Positions 19,696 to 29,508 of a stretch of 64,000 nt of DNA are shown in pieces. Within the stretch, counting starts at the first letter, position 1; each line of letters starts with the position of its first letter. The translations under genes were made by a program, and so were the position numbers. Origin of the DNA: Arthrobacter hankyongi (GTDB taxonomy: Bacteria; Actinomycetota; Actinomycetes; Actinomycetales; Micrococcaceae); the NCBI RefSeq assembly GCF_022012395.1, contig NZ_JAKLTQ010000019.1, positions 27,844 to 91,843 on the forward strand, read 5' to 3'. The notes beneath the pieces were generated by a model. That model ran no database searches and was not told the origin of the DNA. It worked only from the letters and a program-made list of their open reading frames with translations.

Positions 19696-20982
19696 CTAGT
19701 TCTTGTCCTGCCGGGTGATGAACACTTCCTTCAGCAGCAGCATGACCGCGGCTGCCGCCGGAATGGCCATCAGTGCCCCGAGCACCCCCATCAGCGAGCC
19801 GCCGGCAATCACCGCGATGACGGCCACCGCGCCCGGGACCGCCACCGCCCGCTGCATGATGCGCGGCGAGACGAAGTAAGCCTCGATCTGCAGGTAGGCG
19901 AAATACAGCACCGCGAACAGCACCGCCGTCTGCCAGCCCACGGTCAGCGCGACCAGCGACACCATGATCCCGGCGATCATGCCGCCCACCAGCGGGATAA
20001 AGGCCAGCAGCCCCACCAGGAACGTCAGCAGTGCGGTGAAGGGAACCTGCGCGATGGTCATCGCGATGAAGGCGACGGTCGCATTGATCACCGCTACGCA
20101 GGCCTGGCCGATCACGTAGCTGCCCACGCTGTCGGTGATCTCTTCGGCCAGTACCTGTACCCGCTGCCGCCGCGAACGCGGGGCCAGACGGTAGGCCCAG
20201 ATTTTCAGGGCCGGCAGGGAGGACAGGAAATACAGGGTCAGCACCAGCACGATCAGCGCGCCGAAAGCCCCGTTGGCAACAGCCGAGCCGACGCCGAGCA
20301 CACCACCGAAGATCCCGGTCACCGCTTCGGAATTGGCCAGGAACTTCGCCACCTCTTCCTCGATCCGGGCCCGGACCTGGAACTGCCGGTCGATCGATTG
20401 GAAGAACGCCGAATTCAGGAAATCGGTGGTGTAGCGCGGCACATTGGCCACAATCTGGGTGGTCTGGGTAACGATGGTCGGGATCAGCACGGCGATGAAG
20501 CCCATCAGCAGGACCCCGAACACCACCACGACGGCGACGACTCCCGCCGGCCGCGGCAGCCCCTTGCGTCCCAGCCAGCGCACCACCGGGTCCAGGCCGA
20601 GGGCGATGAACATCGCGGCGGCAATCCAGCCGAGCAACTGGCCCACGTTGGACAGAATGAAGTAGACCAGCAGGGCCAGCCCCACGCCCACCGTTGCCAT
20701 GAACCCGAAGTAGATGGGGTGCCTGGCGGATCCGGTACCCGGCTCGGTGCGGATGCCTGTTGGGTCCGGAACCGGCCCGACGGTCTGTTCCTCCCGCGGC
20801 TCTGCCTCCGGCGGCAGGGTGAAGCGCGGCCGGGGCTGGGCACGCGGAATTGAGGCGGCGATCCGTCCCAGCTTGGAAACCACGGATTGCTTCCGCTCGG
20901 CGCTGGCCGGCCGTGTCCGGTCCGCAGCGTCCACTGCGCTTTGCGGCAGGCCGCCGTCGCGGCCTTCCTCGTTCACGGTCAC
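19696..20982 (-). CDS. AI-2E/PerM family permease
   Basis: Membrane protein of 428 residues with about eight hydrophobic segments. A hydrophilic Pro/Arg/Glu-rich N-terminus (about 1-85) precedes them. Core features of the UPF0118/AI-2E exporter family are [27 protein letters not shown] and the paired N-terminal helices. Family members export autoinducer-2 or act as Na+(Li+)/H+ antiporters; the substrate cannot be told here. The start is GTG at 20982. Confidence 0.85.
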   Translation of the reverse strand: MTVNEEGRDGGLPQSAVDAADRTRPASAERKQSVVSKLGRIAASIPRAQPRPRFTLPPEAEPREEQTVGPVPDPTGIRTEPGTGSARHPIYFGFMATVGVGLALLVYFILSNVGQLLGWIAAAMFIALGLDPVVRWLGRKGLPRPAGVVAVVVVFGVLLMGFIAVLIPTIVTQTTQIVANVPRYTTDFLNSAFFQSIDRQFQVRARIEEEVAKFLANSEAVTGIFGGVLGVGSAVANGAFGALIVLVLTLYFLSSLPALKIWAYRLAPRSRRQRVQVLAEEITDSVGSYVIGQACVAVINATVAFIAMTIAQVPFTALLTFLVGLLAFIPLVGGMIAGIMVSLVALTVGWQTAVLFAVLYFAYLQIEAYFVSPRIMQRAVAVPGAVAVIAVIAGGSLMGVLGALMAIPAAAAVMLLLKEVFITRQDKN

Positions 20983-21236
20983 TCAGGATCCTGCCTTAGG
21001 TGCATCTGGGAGACTGCCATTTTTCCGGGCCTCGTCTGGCTCTGAGCGACACAGTACCAGCCGGCGGACCGGGTGCACCGGAGGCAGCGGCACGGACCCG
21101 CGAGCGGGTCCGTGAGCGGCCGGCGGGCCGGTTTCGTTATCATAGGGTTACCAAGTCCGGCCGACGACGGCGGCAACTCGAGCATCTACTGATGTGGCTC
21201 GAGCACCCACTCAAGCAACAACTGATAGGTATTTGC

Positions 21237-22925
21237 GTGCGACTGAAGATAGCTGTTGGCCTCATCGTGGCGGGCCTGCTGGCCGTGGTCTGGGGCATCG
21301 GCCTGAAGACCATCTGGGCTCCGCCGGAGACGGTGACGGCGAGCTATTCCAGCGATGCCGCGGCGCCGCTGACCGTCATCGAGCCGGCCGTCCTGAAGCA
21401 GAGCCCCGACAACGTCGACATCAAGGTTGAGGGCGACGGGGAGTTCCTGTTGGCCGTCGGCCGGTCCGACGATGTGAAGGCCTGGGTGGGTTCGGCCGCC
21501 CACACCACGATCAGCGGCGCCGACGACGGCGCCCTGCAGGGCAGCCGTACCGACGGCGACGCGAAGGTGCCCAACCCGGCCGGTTCCGATCTTTGGGTCA
21601 GCGAGGAAACCGCCGACTCGGCGATCGATTACAGCTGGACCGACCCGGCACCGGGGCAGTGGTCCATTCTGCTGGCCGCCGACGGTACCAAGCCGGCCCC
21701 CACCAAGGTCACCGTGAGCTGGCCGAACGATACCGCCACCCCATGGGCGCTGGCACTGATCATCGTCGGTGCGCTGGCCGCGGTACTGGGCGGTGCGCTG
21801 GCCGTCGTCGCCGGCAAGCGCAGCGTTCCGCCGGCCCCGCCCGCTGCGGGCCGGCCCGGCGGCGGACGCCGCGTGGCCACCGAACCGTCGAGCCCGGTGG
21901 GCGGCTGGACCCCGGACCGGGAATCCGGCCGGGCCCGGTTCGCGGCCGGGGCACTGGCAGCGCTGGCGCTGGCCGCCGGCCCGGCCCTGCCCGCCCAGGC
22001 CGCGGTCCCGGCTGCCGAGGCAGCCGGCGCGGGAACCGAGCAGGCTGCCGCGCACCCGGTCCTGCTGCCCGGCCAGCTGACCCGCATCATGGACGCGGTC
22101 GGCGCCGCAGTTTCCGCCGGCGACTCGGCCAAGGACGCCAAGAAACTCCAGGACCGCGTGACCGGCCCCGCGCTGACCATGCGTTCGGCGAACTACCGGG
22201 TCCGTGCGGGCAAGGGCAAGGTCGAGGCGCCGGTGCCTGTTTCCGCAGGACCGGTCCTGACCTCGATGATCAGTTCGACGCCGGAATGGCCGCGCACTGC
22301 CGTGGCCGTGACCAAGGGCAAGAACAATCCTGTCCCGCAGGTGATCGTGCTTTCGCAGGCCGAGGCCCGCGAAAACTACAAGATGATCGGCGCCGTACAG
22401 ATGCTGCCCGGCACCAAGTTCCCGCAGGTCTCCACCGAGGAGGGCGGCACCGCAGCGGTGGCGCCCGCGGATAAGGACGGGCTGGCCTATTCGCCGCAGC
22501 AGGCTCTGGAGCTGCTTTCCGGCTACCTGACCTCGGGCAGGAACAGCAATGCCGTGGCCAAGAACACCTTTGCGGACCAAATCCGGTCCTTCCAGAAGGA
22601 CCAGCAGACCTCGAACAAGAACGCCAAAATCACCTTCAGCCGCTCCATCGACAAGGGCTCCGTCCGCACATTGCGCACGGCCGACGGCGGTGCGGTGGTT
22701 TACGGGACCTTGCGCAGCCTGATGCGCAGCCTGCCCTCCGAGTCCGGCGCCGTCGTGGAGCTGTCGCCTGAGTTCGCGGCGCTGGCCGGGGCCGACTCGA
22801 CCACCAAGGGTGCCGATGTGACCTACGCCGAGGCGGTGTTCCTGCAGGTGCCGCCGGCCGGGTCCAACGACAAGGTCTCCGTGGTCGGCGTGGCCCAGGA
22901 CCTGGTCGCCGCGAAGCTGAAGTAG
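21237..22925 (+). CDS. Large membrane protein of unknown function with an internal signal-like segment
   Basis: Protein of 562 residues. TM1 spans about 4-22, then an extracytoplasmic domain (about 25-165), TM2 (about 170-193), a Pro/Gly/Arg-rich cytoplasmic linker (195-234), a third hydrophobic stretch (about 235-256) ending in PAQAA like a signal-peptidase site, and a ~300-residue C-terminal domain. The C-terminal part has a Lys/Gln/Ser-rich region and predicted beta structure. The GTG at 21237 is chosen because TM1 follows at once; the open frame upstream is basic and unlike a protein start. I recognise no enzyme motif. Confidence 0.75.
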   Translation: MRLKIAVGLIVAGLLAVVWGIGLKTIWAPPETVTASYSSDAAAPLTVIEPAVLKQSPDNVDIKVEGDGEFLLAVGRSDDVKAWVGSAAHTTISGADDGALQGSRTDGDAKVPNPAGSDLWVSEETADSAIDYSWTDPAPGQWSILLAADGTKPAPTKVTVSWPNDTATPWALALIIVGALAAVLGGALAVVAGKRSVPPAPPAAGRPGGGRRVATEPSSPVGGWTPDRESGRARFAAGALAALALAAGPALPAQAAVPAAEAAGAGTEQAAAHPVLLPGQLTRIMDAVGAAVSAGDSAKDAKKLQDRVTGPALTMRSANYRVRAGKGKVEAPVPVSAGPVLTSMISSTPEWPRTAVAVTKGKNNPVPQVIVLSQAEARENYKMIGAVQMLPGTKFPQVSTEEGGTAAVAPADKDGLAYSPQQALELLSGYLTSGRNSNAVAKNTFADQIRSFQKDQQTSNKNAKITFSRSIDKGSVRTLRTADGGAVVYGTLRSLMRSLPSESGAVVELSPEFAALAGADSTTKGADVTYAEAVFLQVPPAGSNDKVSVVGVAQDLVAAKLK

Positions 22926-22980
22926 GCCGGCAGTCGAAGAATCCTCCACCAACCGCACTGCAGGGTCCGCCTGCTCGTAT

Positions 22981-22986
22981 TAGGGT
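22981..22986 (+). promoter_or_regulatory. Leaderless-type -10 box
   Basis: TAGGGT ends six bases before the ATG at 22993 of the thioredoxin-TPR gene; no ribosome binding site is present. Confidence 0.6.
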
Positions 22987-22992
22987 GTTGCC

Positions 22993-23931
22993 ATGACCAC
23001 TCCTACCCCAGGACAAGGCCCTGCGCCGCTTTCCGCCAACCTGCGCGGCGCCGTTGATCTGTCCGCGCTGGCGCGCCCCCGGGCGCAGGCTCCGGCGGCC
23101 GGCGGGTCCGAACCGGCCGCCGCCACCGACGGTTACATCGTCGAAGCCAACCAGGAAAGTTTCTCCGCGCTGATCCAGCTCTCGGGCCAGGTGCCCGTGA
23201 TCGTGGAGCTGACCGCCGGCTGGAGCGACATCGCCACCCAGCTGTCGCCGGTGATGGAAAAGGTGGCCCGGGAATTTGCCGGCCGCTTTGTCCTGGCCCG
23301 GGTCGACGTGGATGCCAGCCCCGGCATCGCCCAGGCCTTCCAGCTGCAGAGCGTGCCGGCGGCGGTGGCGCTGCTCAAGGGCCAGCCCATCCCGCTCTTC
23401 CAAGGTCTGGCCAGCGAGGACGAGCTGCGGTCCTTTGTGAATGAGCTGCTCAAGGTGGCCCAGGCCAACGGAGTCACCGGCCAGACCGGAGCCGAGGGCG
23501 AGCCGGCCGAGCTGCCGCTGCCGCCGCTGCACCAGGAGGCCTTCGACGCAATCGAGGCCGGGGACTATGCGGCCGCTGCTGCGGCTTACCGCAAGGCCCT
23601 GGCCGAGCAGCCCGGCGACAACGAAGCCCGGGCCGGACTGGCCCAGGTTGAGCTGATGCAGCGGCTGGAGTCCGCGGATGCCAACGCCATCCGCGCCGCT
23701 GCGGCCGAAAGCCAGGACGACCTGGAGGCCCAGCTGGCGGTGGCGGACCTGGACGTCGCAGGCGGCCATGTGGAGGACGCCTTCGCCCGGCTGGTGCGGT
23801 TCGTCGGCCGCAGCACGGGGGACGAGCGTGAGACCGCGCGCGCCCGGCTGGTCGAGCTGTTCGACATCGTCGGCGCTTCCGATCCCCGGGTGGCCAAGGC
23901 GCGCCAGGCCCTGGCCCGGGCCCTCTTCTAG
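22993..23931 (+). CDS. Thioredoxin-fold/TPR co-chaperone (YbbN/CnoX-like) without CxxC
   Basis: Protein of 312 residues. A thioredoxin-like domain (about 50-150, with VPVIVELTAGW and ARVDVDASPGIAQAFQLQSVPAAVALLKGQPI) is followed by tetratricopeptide-like repeats (about 170-310). Where thioredoxins have WCxxC, this protein has WSDIA, so it cannot do dithiol exchange. YbbN/CnoX proteins act as holdases that hand clients to chaperones, and some lack the redox pair. The short gap and TAGGGT box suggest independent leaderless transcription. Confidence 0.85.
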   Translation: MTTPTPGQGPAPLSANLRGAVDLSALARPRAQAPAAGGSEPAAATDGYIVEANQESFSALIQLSGQVPVIVELTAGWSDIATQLSPVMEKVAREFAGRFVLARVDVDASPGIAQAFQLQSVPAAVALLKGQPIPLFQGLASEDELRSFVNELLKVAQANGVTGQTGAEGEPAELPLPPLHQEAFDAIEAGDYAAAAAAYRKALAEQPGDNEARAGLAQVELMQRLESADANAIRAAAAESQDDLEAQLAVADLDVAGGHVEDAFARLVRFVGRSTGDERETARARLVELFDIVGASDPRVAKARQALARALF

Positions 23932-23954
23932 GACGGCAGCAGGGCCCGCTGCCG

Positions 23955-25058
23955 ATGGCTGCCCCCGGACTGTTCGACCCGCTGGAGCTGCGCGGACTGC
24001 CCCTGGCGCACCGCGGCTGGGTGGCCCCGATGTGCCAGTATTCGGTGGACCCTGCCGCCGGCGCCGGCGTGCCCAATGACTGGCACCTGATGCATCTGGG
24101 ACAGTTCGCCGCCGGCGGCGCGGCACTGATCCTGACCGAGGCGACGGCGGTCAGCGCCGAGGGGCGTATCAGCCCGCGGGACACCGGGCTGTGGACGGAC
24201 GGGCAGGCCCAGGCCTGGAGCCGGATCGTCGGTTTTGTGCACCGGCATGGGCCCGTTGGGACCAGAATCGGCGTCCAGCTGGCCCATGCCGGCCGCAAGG
24301 CCTCCACCTACTGGCCGTTCGCGGCCGAGCGCGGCAGCGTCGCCCCGGCCGACGGCGGCTGGCAGACGGTCGGGCCGACCACGGAGCCCTTCGGCGATTA
24401 CGCTGCTCCGGCGGCGCTGGACGAGGCAGGCCTCCTGGCCGTGGTCGCGGACTTCCGCGCGGCGGCGGAACGTGCGGTGCAGGCCGGTTTCGATGCCGTG
24501 GAAATCCACGCGGCCCACGGCTATCTCCTGCATCAGTTCCTCAGCCCGCTGGTCAACACCCGGCGGGATGGCTGGGGCGGCACCGCGGCCAACCGCTCGC
24601 GCCTCGTGCTGGCCGTGGTGGCCGCGGTGCGGTCGGCCATCCCGGACGCCATGCCGCTGCTATTGCGCGTGTCCGCCTCCGACTGGGTGCCGGGCGGGCT
24701 GGAACCGGCGGATCTGGCCGGACTGGCCGTGCGCGCGCGGGACGCCGGGGTGGACCTGATCGATGTGTCCAGCGGCGGGGCGGTGGCCGGTGCGCAGATT
24801 CCGCTCGGCCCGGGCTACCAGGTGCCCTTCGCGGCCGAAATCCGCCGCGAATCCGGGCTGCCGGTGGGCGCCGTCGGGCTGATCTCCCGGCCCGCGCACG
24901 CCCAGCGGATCATTGCCGAAGGATCCGCGGACGCAGTGCTGATTGCCCGGGCGGCCCTGCGGGACCCGCATTGGTGGCTGCGCGCCGGCGTCGACCTCGG
25001 CGCCAAGGTGCCGTGGCCGCCGCAGTACGAACGCGCGGCAGTGACCGAGGATTATTAG
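23955..25058 (+). CDS. Old yellow enzyme family NADH:flavin oxidoreductase (YqjM-like)
   Basis: FMN-dependent ene-reductase, 367 residues, TIM barrel. The N-terminal APMCQYS carries the Cys that tunes FMN in the YqjM (thermophilic-like) subclass. The substrate-binding His pair and neighbours are in VQLAHAGRKAS and EIHAAHGYLLHQFLSPLVN, and the phosphate-binding GAVGLIS is near residue 310. It starts 23 bases after the previous gene, so it may share its mRNA. The physiological substrate is unknown. Confidence 0.9.
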   Translation: MAAPGLFDPLELRGLPLAHRGWVAPMCQYSVDPAAGAGVPNDWHLMHLGQFAAGGAALILTEATAVSAEGRISPRDTGLWTDGQAQAWSRIVGFVHRHGPVGTRIGVQLAHAGRKASTYWPFAAERGSVAPADGGWQTVGPTTEPFGDYAAPAALDEAGLLAVVADFRAAAERAVQAGFDAVEIHAAHGYLLHQFLSPLVNTRRDGWGGTAANRSRLVLAVVAAVRSAIPDAMPLLLRVSASDWVPGGLEPADLAGLAVRARDAGVDLIDVSSGGAVAGAQIPLGPGYQVPFAAEIRRESGLPVGAVGLISRPAHAQRIIAEGSADAVLIARAALRDPHWWLRAGVDLGAKVPWPPQYERAAVTEDY

Positions 25059-25103
25059 GATTTTTAATCCCTTCGGATGACCCTCGCGCCGCGCGGGCGT
25101 TGC

Positions 25104-25109
25104 TAGCGT
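25104..25109 (+). promoter_or_regulatory. Leaderless-type -10 box for the ABC exporter
   Basis: TAGCGT ends six bases before the ATG at 25116. Confidence 0.55.
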
Positions 25110-25115
25110 GGCGGT

Positions 25116-25943
25116 ATGACTTCGCCCGCACCTGAGAGTTCCCCGGATCCGGCGGCCACGCGGTTCCCGGACCGGCCCGTGGCGGCCCACGAGCCCGCCC
25201 TGTCCATCCGCGGCCTGGCCAAGGCCTTCGGCGGCAAGATTGCCGTCAACGGCGTCAGCCTCGATGTTCCGGCCGGCTCGTTCTACGGCCTCGTGGGCCC
25301 GAACGGAGCCGGCAAGACCACCACCTTGTCGATGGCCACCGGACTGCTGCGTCCGGACTATGGCCAGGTCGTGGTGCACGGAGTGGACGTCTGGTCCCAG
25401 CCGCTGCAGGCCAAGCGCCTGATGGGCATCCTGCCGGACGGGGTGCGCCTCTTCGACCGGCTCACCGGCGAGCAGCTGGTCACCTACGCCGGCCTGCTGC
25501 GCGGCATGGACCGCCAGACGGTGGCCGGGCGCGTGGCGGACCTGCTCCGGGCCCTGGATTTGGCCAAGGACGCCGGCACGCTGGTGGTGGACTACTCCGC
25601 CGGCATGACCAAGAAGATCGCCCTGGCCTCGGCGCTGATCCATGCGCCCCGGCTGCTGGTCCTGGACGAACCGTTCGAGTCGGTGGATCCGGTTTCGGCG
25701 GCCAACATCCGCGACATCCTGCACAATTACGTGGATTCCGGCGGCACCGTGATCGTCTCCAGCCATGTCATGGACCTGGTGCAGCGGATGTGCGACCACG
25801 TGGCAGTCATCGCCGGGGGCCATGTGCTGGCTGCGGGCACCGTGGATGAAGTCCGCGCCGGCGAAAGCCTCGAGGACCGGTTCGTGGAACTGGTCGGCGG
25901 ACGCAACCAGGCGGAGGGGCTCGAGTGGTTGCGCACCTCGTAA
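25116..25943 (+). CDS. ABC transporter ATP-binding protein
   Basis: Protein of 275 residues with one nucleotide-binding domain after a Pro-rich N-terminus of about 30 residues. Walker A is GPNGAGKTT, the signature is the degenerate YSAGMTKK and Walker B is RLLVLDEPFESVDP, followed by the switch His in VIVSSHVMDL. It overlaps the permease gene by 19 bases. The type is that of drug/antibiotic or unknown-substrate exporters with one ATPase and one large permease. Confidence 0.93.
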   Translation: MTSPAPESSPDPAATRFPDRPVAAHEPALSIRGLAKAFGGKIAVNGVSLDVPAGSFYGLVGPNGAGKTTTLSMATGLLRPDYGQVVVHGVDVWSQPLQAKRLMGILPDGVRLFDRLTGEQLVTYAGLLRGMDRQTVAGRVADLLRALDLAKDAGTLVVDYSAGMTKKIALASALIHAPRLLVLDEPFESVDPVSAANIRDILHNYVDSGGTVIVSSHVMDLVQRMCDHVAVIAGGHVLAAGTVDEVRAGESLEDRFVELVGGRNQAEGLEWLRTS

Positions 25944-27496
25944 GGCTCAAGCTGACCCTGCTGCGCAACGGCTTCCGGCGCAGTCCCTGGCAGCTGGTGG
26001 GGGTGATCCTCGGCGGGCTGTATGCGCTCGGCCTGCTGGCCATGCTGATTACCGGCCTGTTCTTCCTCAGCTACACCGACCCGGCCACCGCCCGCACCGC
26101 GGTGATCCTCGGCGGGGCCGCGGCCTTCGTGGGCTGGGCCCTGATCCCGCTGGTGGCCTTTGGCGTGGACATGACGCTGGATCCGGCGCGGTTCGTCACC
26201 TTCGCCGTGCCCATGCCGCAGCTGCTGGCCGGGCTGGCGGTCGGCGGCGTCCTGGGCATTCCCGGTATCATCACCCTGCTGGCGGCGCTGGGTCAGGCCG
26301 CCGCCTGGTGGCAGCACCCGGCAGCGATGATCGCCGCGGTGCCGTGCGCCGTGCTGGCCGTGCTCACCGCGGTCGTCCTCTCGCGGCTGACCACCTCGGC
26401 GACCACGGCACTGGCCAGCTCGCGCCGGTTCAAGGATGCTTCCGGTGTCATCGCCATCGTGCCGCTGGTGCTGCTGGGGCCGATCAGCTTCGGGATCATG
26501 GAGGGGCTGCGCAGCTCGCAGGATTTCCTGCCGGTGCTGGCCGATACGCTGTCCTGGACCCCGCTGGGCAGCATCTGGGCCGTGCCCGGGGACCTGGCCA
26601 CGGGCAGCTGGGGTGCCGCCGCGGCCAAGCTGGCCATCAGCCTGCTGGCGCTGGCCGTGCTGGCCTGGCTGTGGAAACTGAGCCTGGCCCGGGCATTGGT
26701 CACGCCGGCACACAACGCCGTGGCCAGCCGCAAGGCCGGGAACCTGGGCCTGTTTGCGCGGGTCCCCGCCACCCCGGCCGGGGCCGTGGCGGCCCGGGCA
26801 CTGACCTACTGGCTGAAGGATCCCCGCTACGGCGCGTCCCTGATCGTGGTTCCGCTGATCCCGGTGGTGATGTTCTTCGGCGTGAGCCAGGCCGGCGACC
26901 TTACCCCGATGCTGTGGCTGGGCCCGATCCTGGCCTTCCTGCTGGCGTTCTCCATTTCGGCCGACATTTCCTACGACAACACCGCCTTCGCCCTGCACCT
27001 GGCGGCCGGCGTCAGCGGCCTGGCCGACCGCACCGGGCGCGCGGCTGCCTGCGCTCTGTTCGCCCTTCCGGCCACCGTGCTGGCCGCGGTCATTCCGGTT
27101 GCGCTGATGGGCCGGTGGGAGCTGCTGCCCGCCGTGCTGGGGCTCTCCCTGGGCACGCTGCTGAGCGGGCTGGGCCTCTCCAGCGTGGTGTCGGCCCGCT
27201 ACACCTACAACGTGCCGCTGCCGGGCGAGAGCCCGTTCAAGACCCCGCCCGGCTCGGGCGTGCGGATGATGGTGGTGCAGTGCCTGGGCATGGTTGCCCT
27301 GGTCCTGCTGGTGCTGCCCGAAGGATTGCTGGCGCTGGCGTTTGTGTTGACCGGCCAGCCGCTGTGGGGATGGCTGGCGCTGGCGGTGGGCGTGGTGCTG
27401 GGCTCGGTCCTGCTGGCCGCAGGCCTGCGGATCGGCGGCCGCTGGTACGACCGCCGCGGGCCGGAACTGCTGCAGGCCGTGTCGGTCAACAAATAG
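25925..27496 (+). CDS. ABC transporter permease
   Basis: Integral membrane partner of the preceding ATPase, 523 residues with about twelve hydrophobic segments. The start (GTG at 25925) lies inside the 3' end of the ATPase gene, so translation is coupled. It has no substrate-binding-protein gene nearby, which fits an exporter. Large two-half permeases of this kind occur with lantibiotic or unknown substrates; the sequence does not say which. Confidence 0.88.
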   Translation: MVAHLVRLKLTLLRNGFRRSPWQLVGVILGGLYALGLLAMLITGLFFLSYTDPATARTAVILGGAAAFVGWALIPLVAFGVDMTLDPARFVTFAVPMPQLLAGLAVGGVLGIPGIITLLAALGQAAAWWQHPAAMIAAVPCAVLAVLTAVVLSRLTTSATTALASSRRFKDASGVIAIVPLVLLGPISFGIMEGLRSSQDFLPVLADTLSWTPLGSIWAVPGDLATGSWGAAAAKLAISLLALAVLAWLWKLSLARALVTPAHNAVASRKAGNLGLFARVPATPAGAVAARALTYWLKDPRYGASLIVVPLIPVVMFFGVSQAGDLTPMLWLGPILAFLLAFSISADISYDNTAFALHLAAGVSGLADRTGRAAACALFALPATVLAAVIPVALMGRWELLPAVLGLSLGTLLSGLGLSSVVSARYTYNVPLPGESPFKTPPGSGVRMMVVQCLGMVALVLLVLPEGLLALAFVLTGQPLWGWLALAVGVVLGSVLLAAGLRIGGRWYDRRGPELLQAVSVNK

Positions 27497-27670
27497 CCGG
27501 CAGCGGCCCCCCGGGGACCGGCGGCCCGGCCTCCGGTGTCCGGTTCTGGGCCGGTGCGGCGTGCCGGTGCCGTTGCGGGACGGCAGCCGGGCCAATGCCG
27601 GACACGGCGGCACACCGGCCGCGGCAGCCGTGACCGGCCCGCCGCGCCCGGAAGGACCCGGGCCCGGGGC

Positions 27671-27676
27671 TAAGAT
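27671..27676 (+). promoter_or_regulatory. Leaderless-type -10 box for the DUF3039 gene
   Basis: TAAGAT ends seven bases before the ATG at 27684. This favours that ATG over the one at 27675, which would lie inside the promoter. Confidence 0.6.
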
Positions 27677-27683
27677 GGATGAC

Positions 27684-27977
27684 ATGAGTTTGCCTCCAGA
27701 CCCCTTCGAAAACGACCCGTTCCGGCCGTCGGGCCCGGGTGGATCGACCTCCACCATCGAGCGCGAGGAACTGCGCGAGGAACTCGAACCGGGTGACCGC
27801 GACCGATTTGCGCACTACGTGCGCAAGGAAAAGATCATGGAGTCCGCCCTGTCCGGGGAACCGGTCATCGCGCTCTGCGGCAAGGTCTGGGTACCGGGCC
27901 GCGATCCGAACAAGTTCCCGGTGTGCCCCGACTGCAAGAAGATCTACGACGGGCTCCGCCCCGGCGGCAAGGAATAA
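27684..27977 (+). CDS. DUF3039 protein with a Cys/His zinc-binding pattern
   Basis: Protein of 97 residues. A conserved acidic N-terminal half is followed by FAHYVRKEKIMESALSG and the motif ALCGKVWVPGRDPNKFPVCP. The three Cys (LCG, VCPDC) and the His resemble a small zinc site. The family is widespread in actinobacteria, has no established function, and is usually next to the DEAD/DEAH helicase found 1.5 kb downstream here. An ATG at 27675 would add three residues. Confidence 0.85.
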   Translation: MSLPPDPFENDPFRPSGPGGSTSTIEREELREELEPGDRDRFAHYVRKEKIMESALSGEPVIALCGKVWVPGRDPNKFPVCPDCKKIYDGLRPGGKE

Positions 27978-28002
27978 ACCCCGCGCCGTGTCCTGATCCC
28001 TC

Positions 28003-28037
28003 CGGGCCGGCCGCAGCCCGGTTGCCGGGCCGGCCCG
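28003..28037 (+). terminator. GC-rich hairpin after the DUF3039 gene
   Basis: CGGGCCGGC (28003-28011) pairs with 28029-28037 around a 17-base loop. There is no T-run, as is common in high-GC actinobacteria. Confidence 0.5.
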
Positions 28038-28080
28038 CCGGACGCTGCCCGGCCGCGAGAAAGTTAGTGCCGATTCCCTT

Positions 28081-29508
28081 ATGACCGAGCCGCCTGCCTC
28101 CAAAGCATCCGGGGCAATGGCGGCTACCTACCGGCCGCCGACCATCGGGCTGCTGGCCATCATCACCATCTTCGCCTTCGAGGCGATGGCCGTCGCCACG
28201 GCCATGCCGGTGGTGTCCCGGGAGCTGGACGGCCGGTCCGCCTACGGGCTGGCCTTCTCCATGTTCCTGACGGCCTCGCTGCTGGGCTCGGTGCTGGGCG
28301 GGCTCTGGTGCGATGCGCGCGGGCCCCGGCCCGCCGTCGGCACCGGCATGGGCCTGGCCGTGGCGGGGCTGGTGCTTTCCGGTCTGGCCGGGGAATTCTG
28401 GCTCTTCACCGCAGGCCGTGCCGTTGCCGGACTCGGCGGCGGATTCATGATCGTGGCCGTCTACGTGGTCATCGGCCAGGCCTACCCGCAGAAGCTGCAG
28501 CCGGTCATCTTCGGCTGGATGGCGGCCGCGTGGGTGGTGCCCTCGCTGCTGGGCCCGCTCGCGGCCGGGCTGCTGACCCAATATGTGTCCTGGCGGCTGG
28601 TCTTCTACGGCGTCGCCCCGCTGGTGCTCACCGCCGTGCTGGCGATCTGGCCCAGGCTCCGGCAGCTGGGCGTGCCGCAGGAAGCAGCGGTGCCGGCACC
28701 GGACCGGCGCAGCGGCCGGAGCCGGGCGCTGCGCGGGCTGCTGCTGGCCGGGGGAGTCCTGCTGGCGCAGTGGGCGGCGTACGAAGCGGCTGCCGGCGGA
28801 ACAGCCGTGCTGTACCCGGTGGCAGCGGCCGGCGCGGTGCTGGCCCTGCTCGTCCTGCCAGGACTCATGCCGCCGGGGATCCTGCGGCTGCGGCGTGGCC
28901 TGCCCAGCGTCATCCTGACCCGCGGTACCCTGAACATCGCGTTCTTCGGAGCCGAGGCGTTCATCCCGCTGATGCTGGTCGCCTCCCACGGAATCGAGCC
29001 GGCCACCGCGGGGCTGACGCTGACTTCGGGGGCGCTGGGCTGGACCATCGGCTCCTTCATCCAGGCCAAGGTGGGCAGCCGGCGGCACCGGCTGCTGGTG
29101 GCAGGTTCGGGGCTGCTGGCCGTCTGCCTGGCCCTGCTGCCGCTGGTGTCCGGTCCGCAGGTGCCGCTGTGGCTCCTGATGGCCGCGTGGACGGCGGCCG
29201 GTCTCGCGATGGGACTGGCCTTGTCCACCACCTCGGTGCTGATCCTGGAACTGTCTCCGCCAGCGGAACAGGGCCGGAACTCGTCGTCGCTGCAGCTGGC
29301 CGACCAGCTCGGCGGCGTCGTCGGCACCGCCGGCGCGGGTGCACTGTTCACGGTGCTGCACCAGCCCGGCGCAGCGGGGGACAGCGGCTCCTACACCGTG
29401 ATCTGGCTCGCCCTGGCAGTCTTTGCCGCCGCGGGCCTGTACACTGGCTGGCGCAGTTCACCGCGCAAGCCCACAACTGCAACCAAGGAGGAGATCAGGA
29501 GCGTATGA
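28081..29508 (+). CDS. MFS transporter (multidrug-type)
   Basis: Protein of 475 residues with 12-14 hydrophobic segments. The loop GGLWCDARGPRPAVGTG is the MFS motif A region, and GRAVAGLGGGFMIVAVYVVIGQAY resembles the drug:H+ antiporter motif C region. The protein carries a short hydrophilic C-tail. Its stop overlaps the start of the helicase gene (ATGA), an odd but clear translational coupling. The substrate is unknown. Confidence 0.88.
   Translation: MTEPPASKASGAMAATYRPPTIGLLAIITIFAFEAMAVATAMPVVSRELDGRSAYGLAFSMFLTASLLGSVLGGLWCDARGPRPAVGTGMGLAVAGLVLSGLAGEFWLFTAGRAVAGLGGGFMIVAVYVVIGQAYPQKLQPVIFGWMAAAWVVPSLLGPLAAGLLTQYVSWRLVFYGVAPLVLTAVLAIWPRLRQLGVPQEAAVPAPDRRSGRSRALRGLLLAGGVLLAQWAAYEAAAGGTAVLYPVAAAGAVLALLVLPGLMPPGILRLRRGLPSVILTRGTLNIAFFGAEAFIPLMLVASHGIEPATAGLTLTSGALGWTIGSFIQAKVGSRRHRLLVAGSGLLAVCLALLPLVSGPQVPLWLLMAAWTAAGLAMGLALSTTSVLILELSPPAEQGRNSSSLQLADQLGGVVGTAGAGALFTVLHQPGAAGDSGSYTVIWLALAVFAAAGLYTGWRSSPRKPTTATKEEIRSV

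Noticed and set aside
25116..27496. ABC pair as part of a lantibiotic or other biosynthetic cluster
   Set aside because: No biosynthetic or precursor peptide genes lie around it; neighbours are conserved housekeeping genes.
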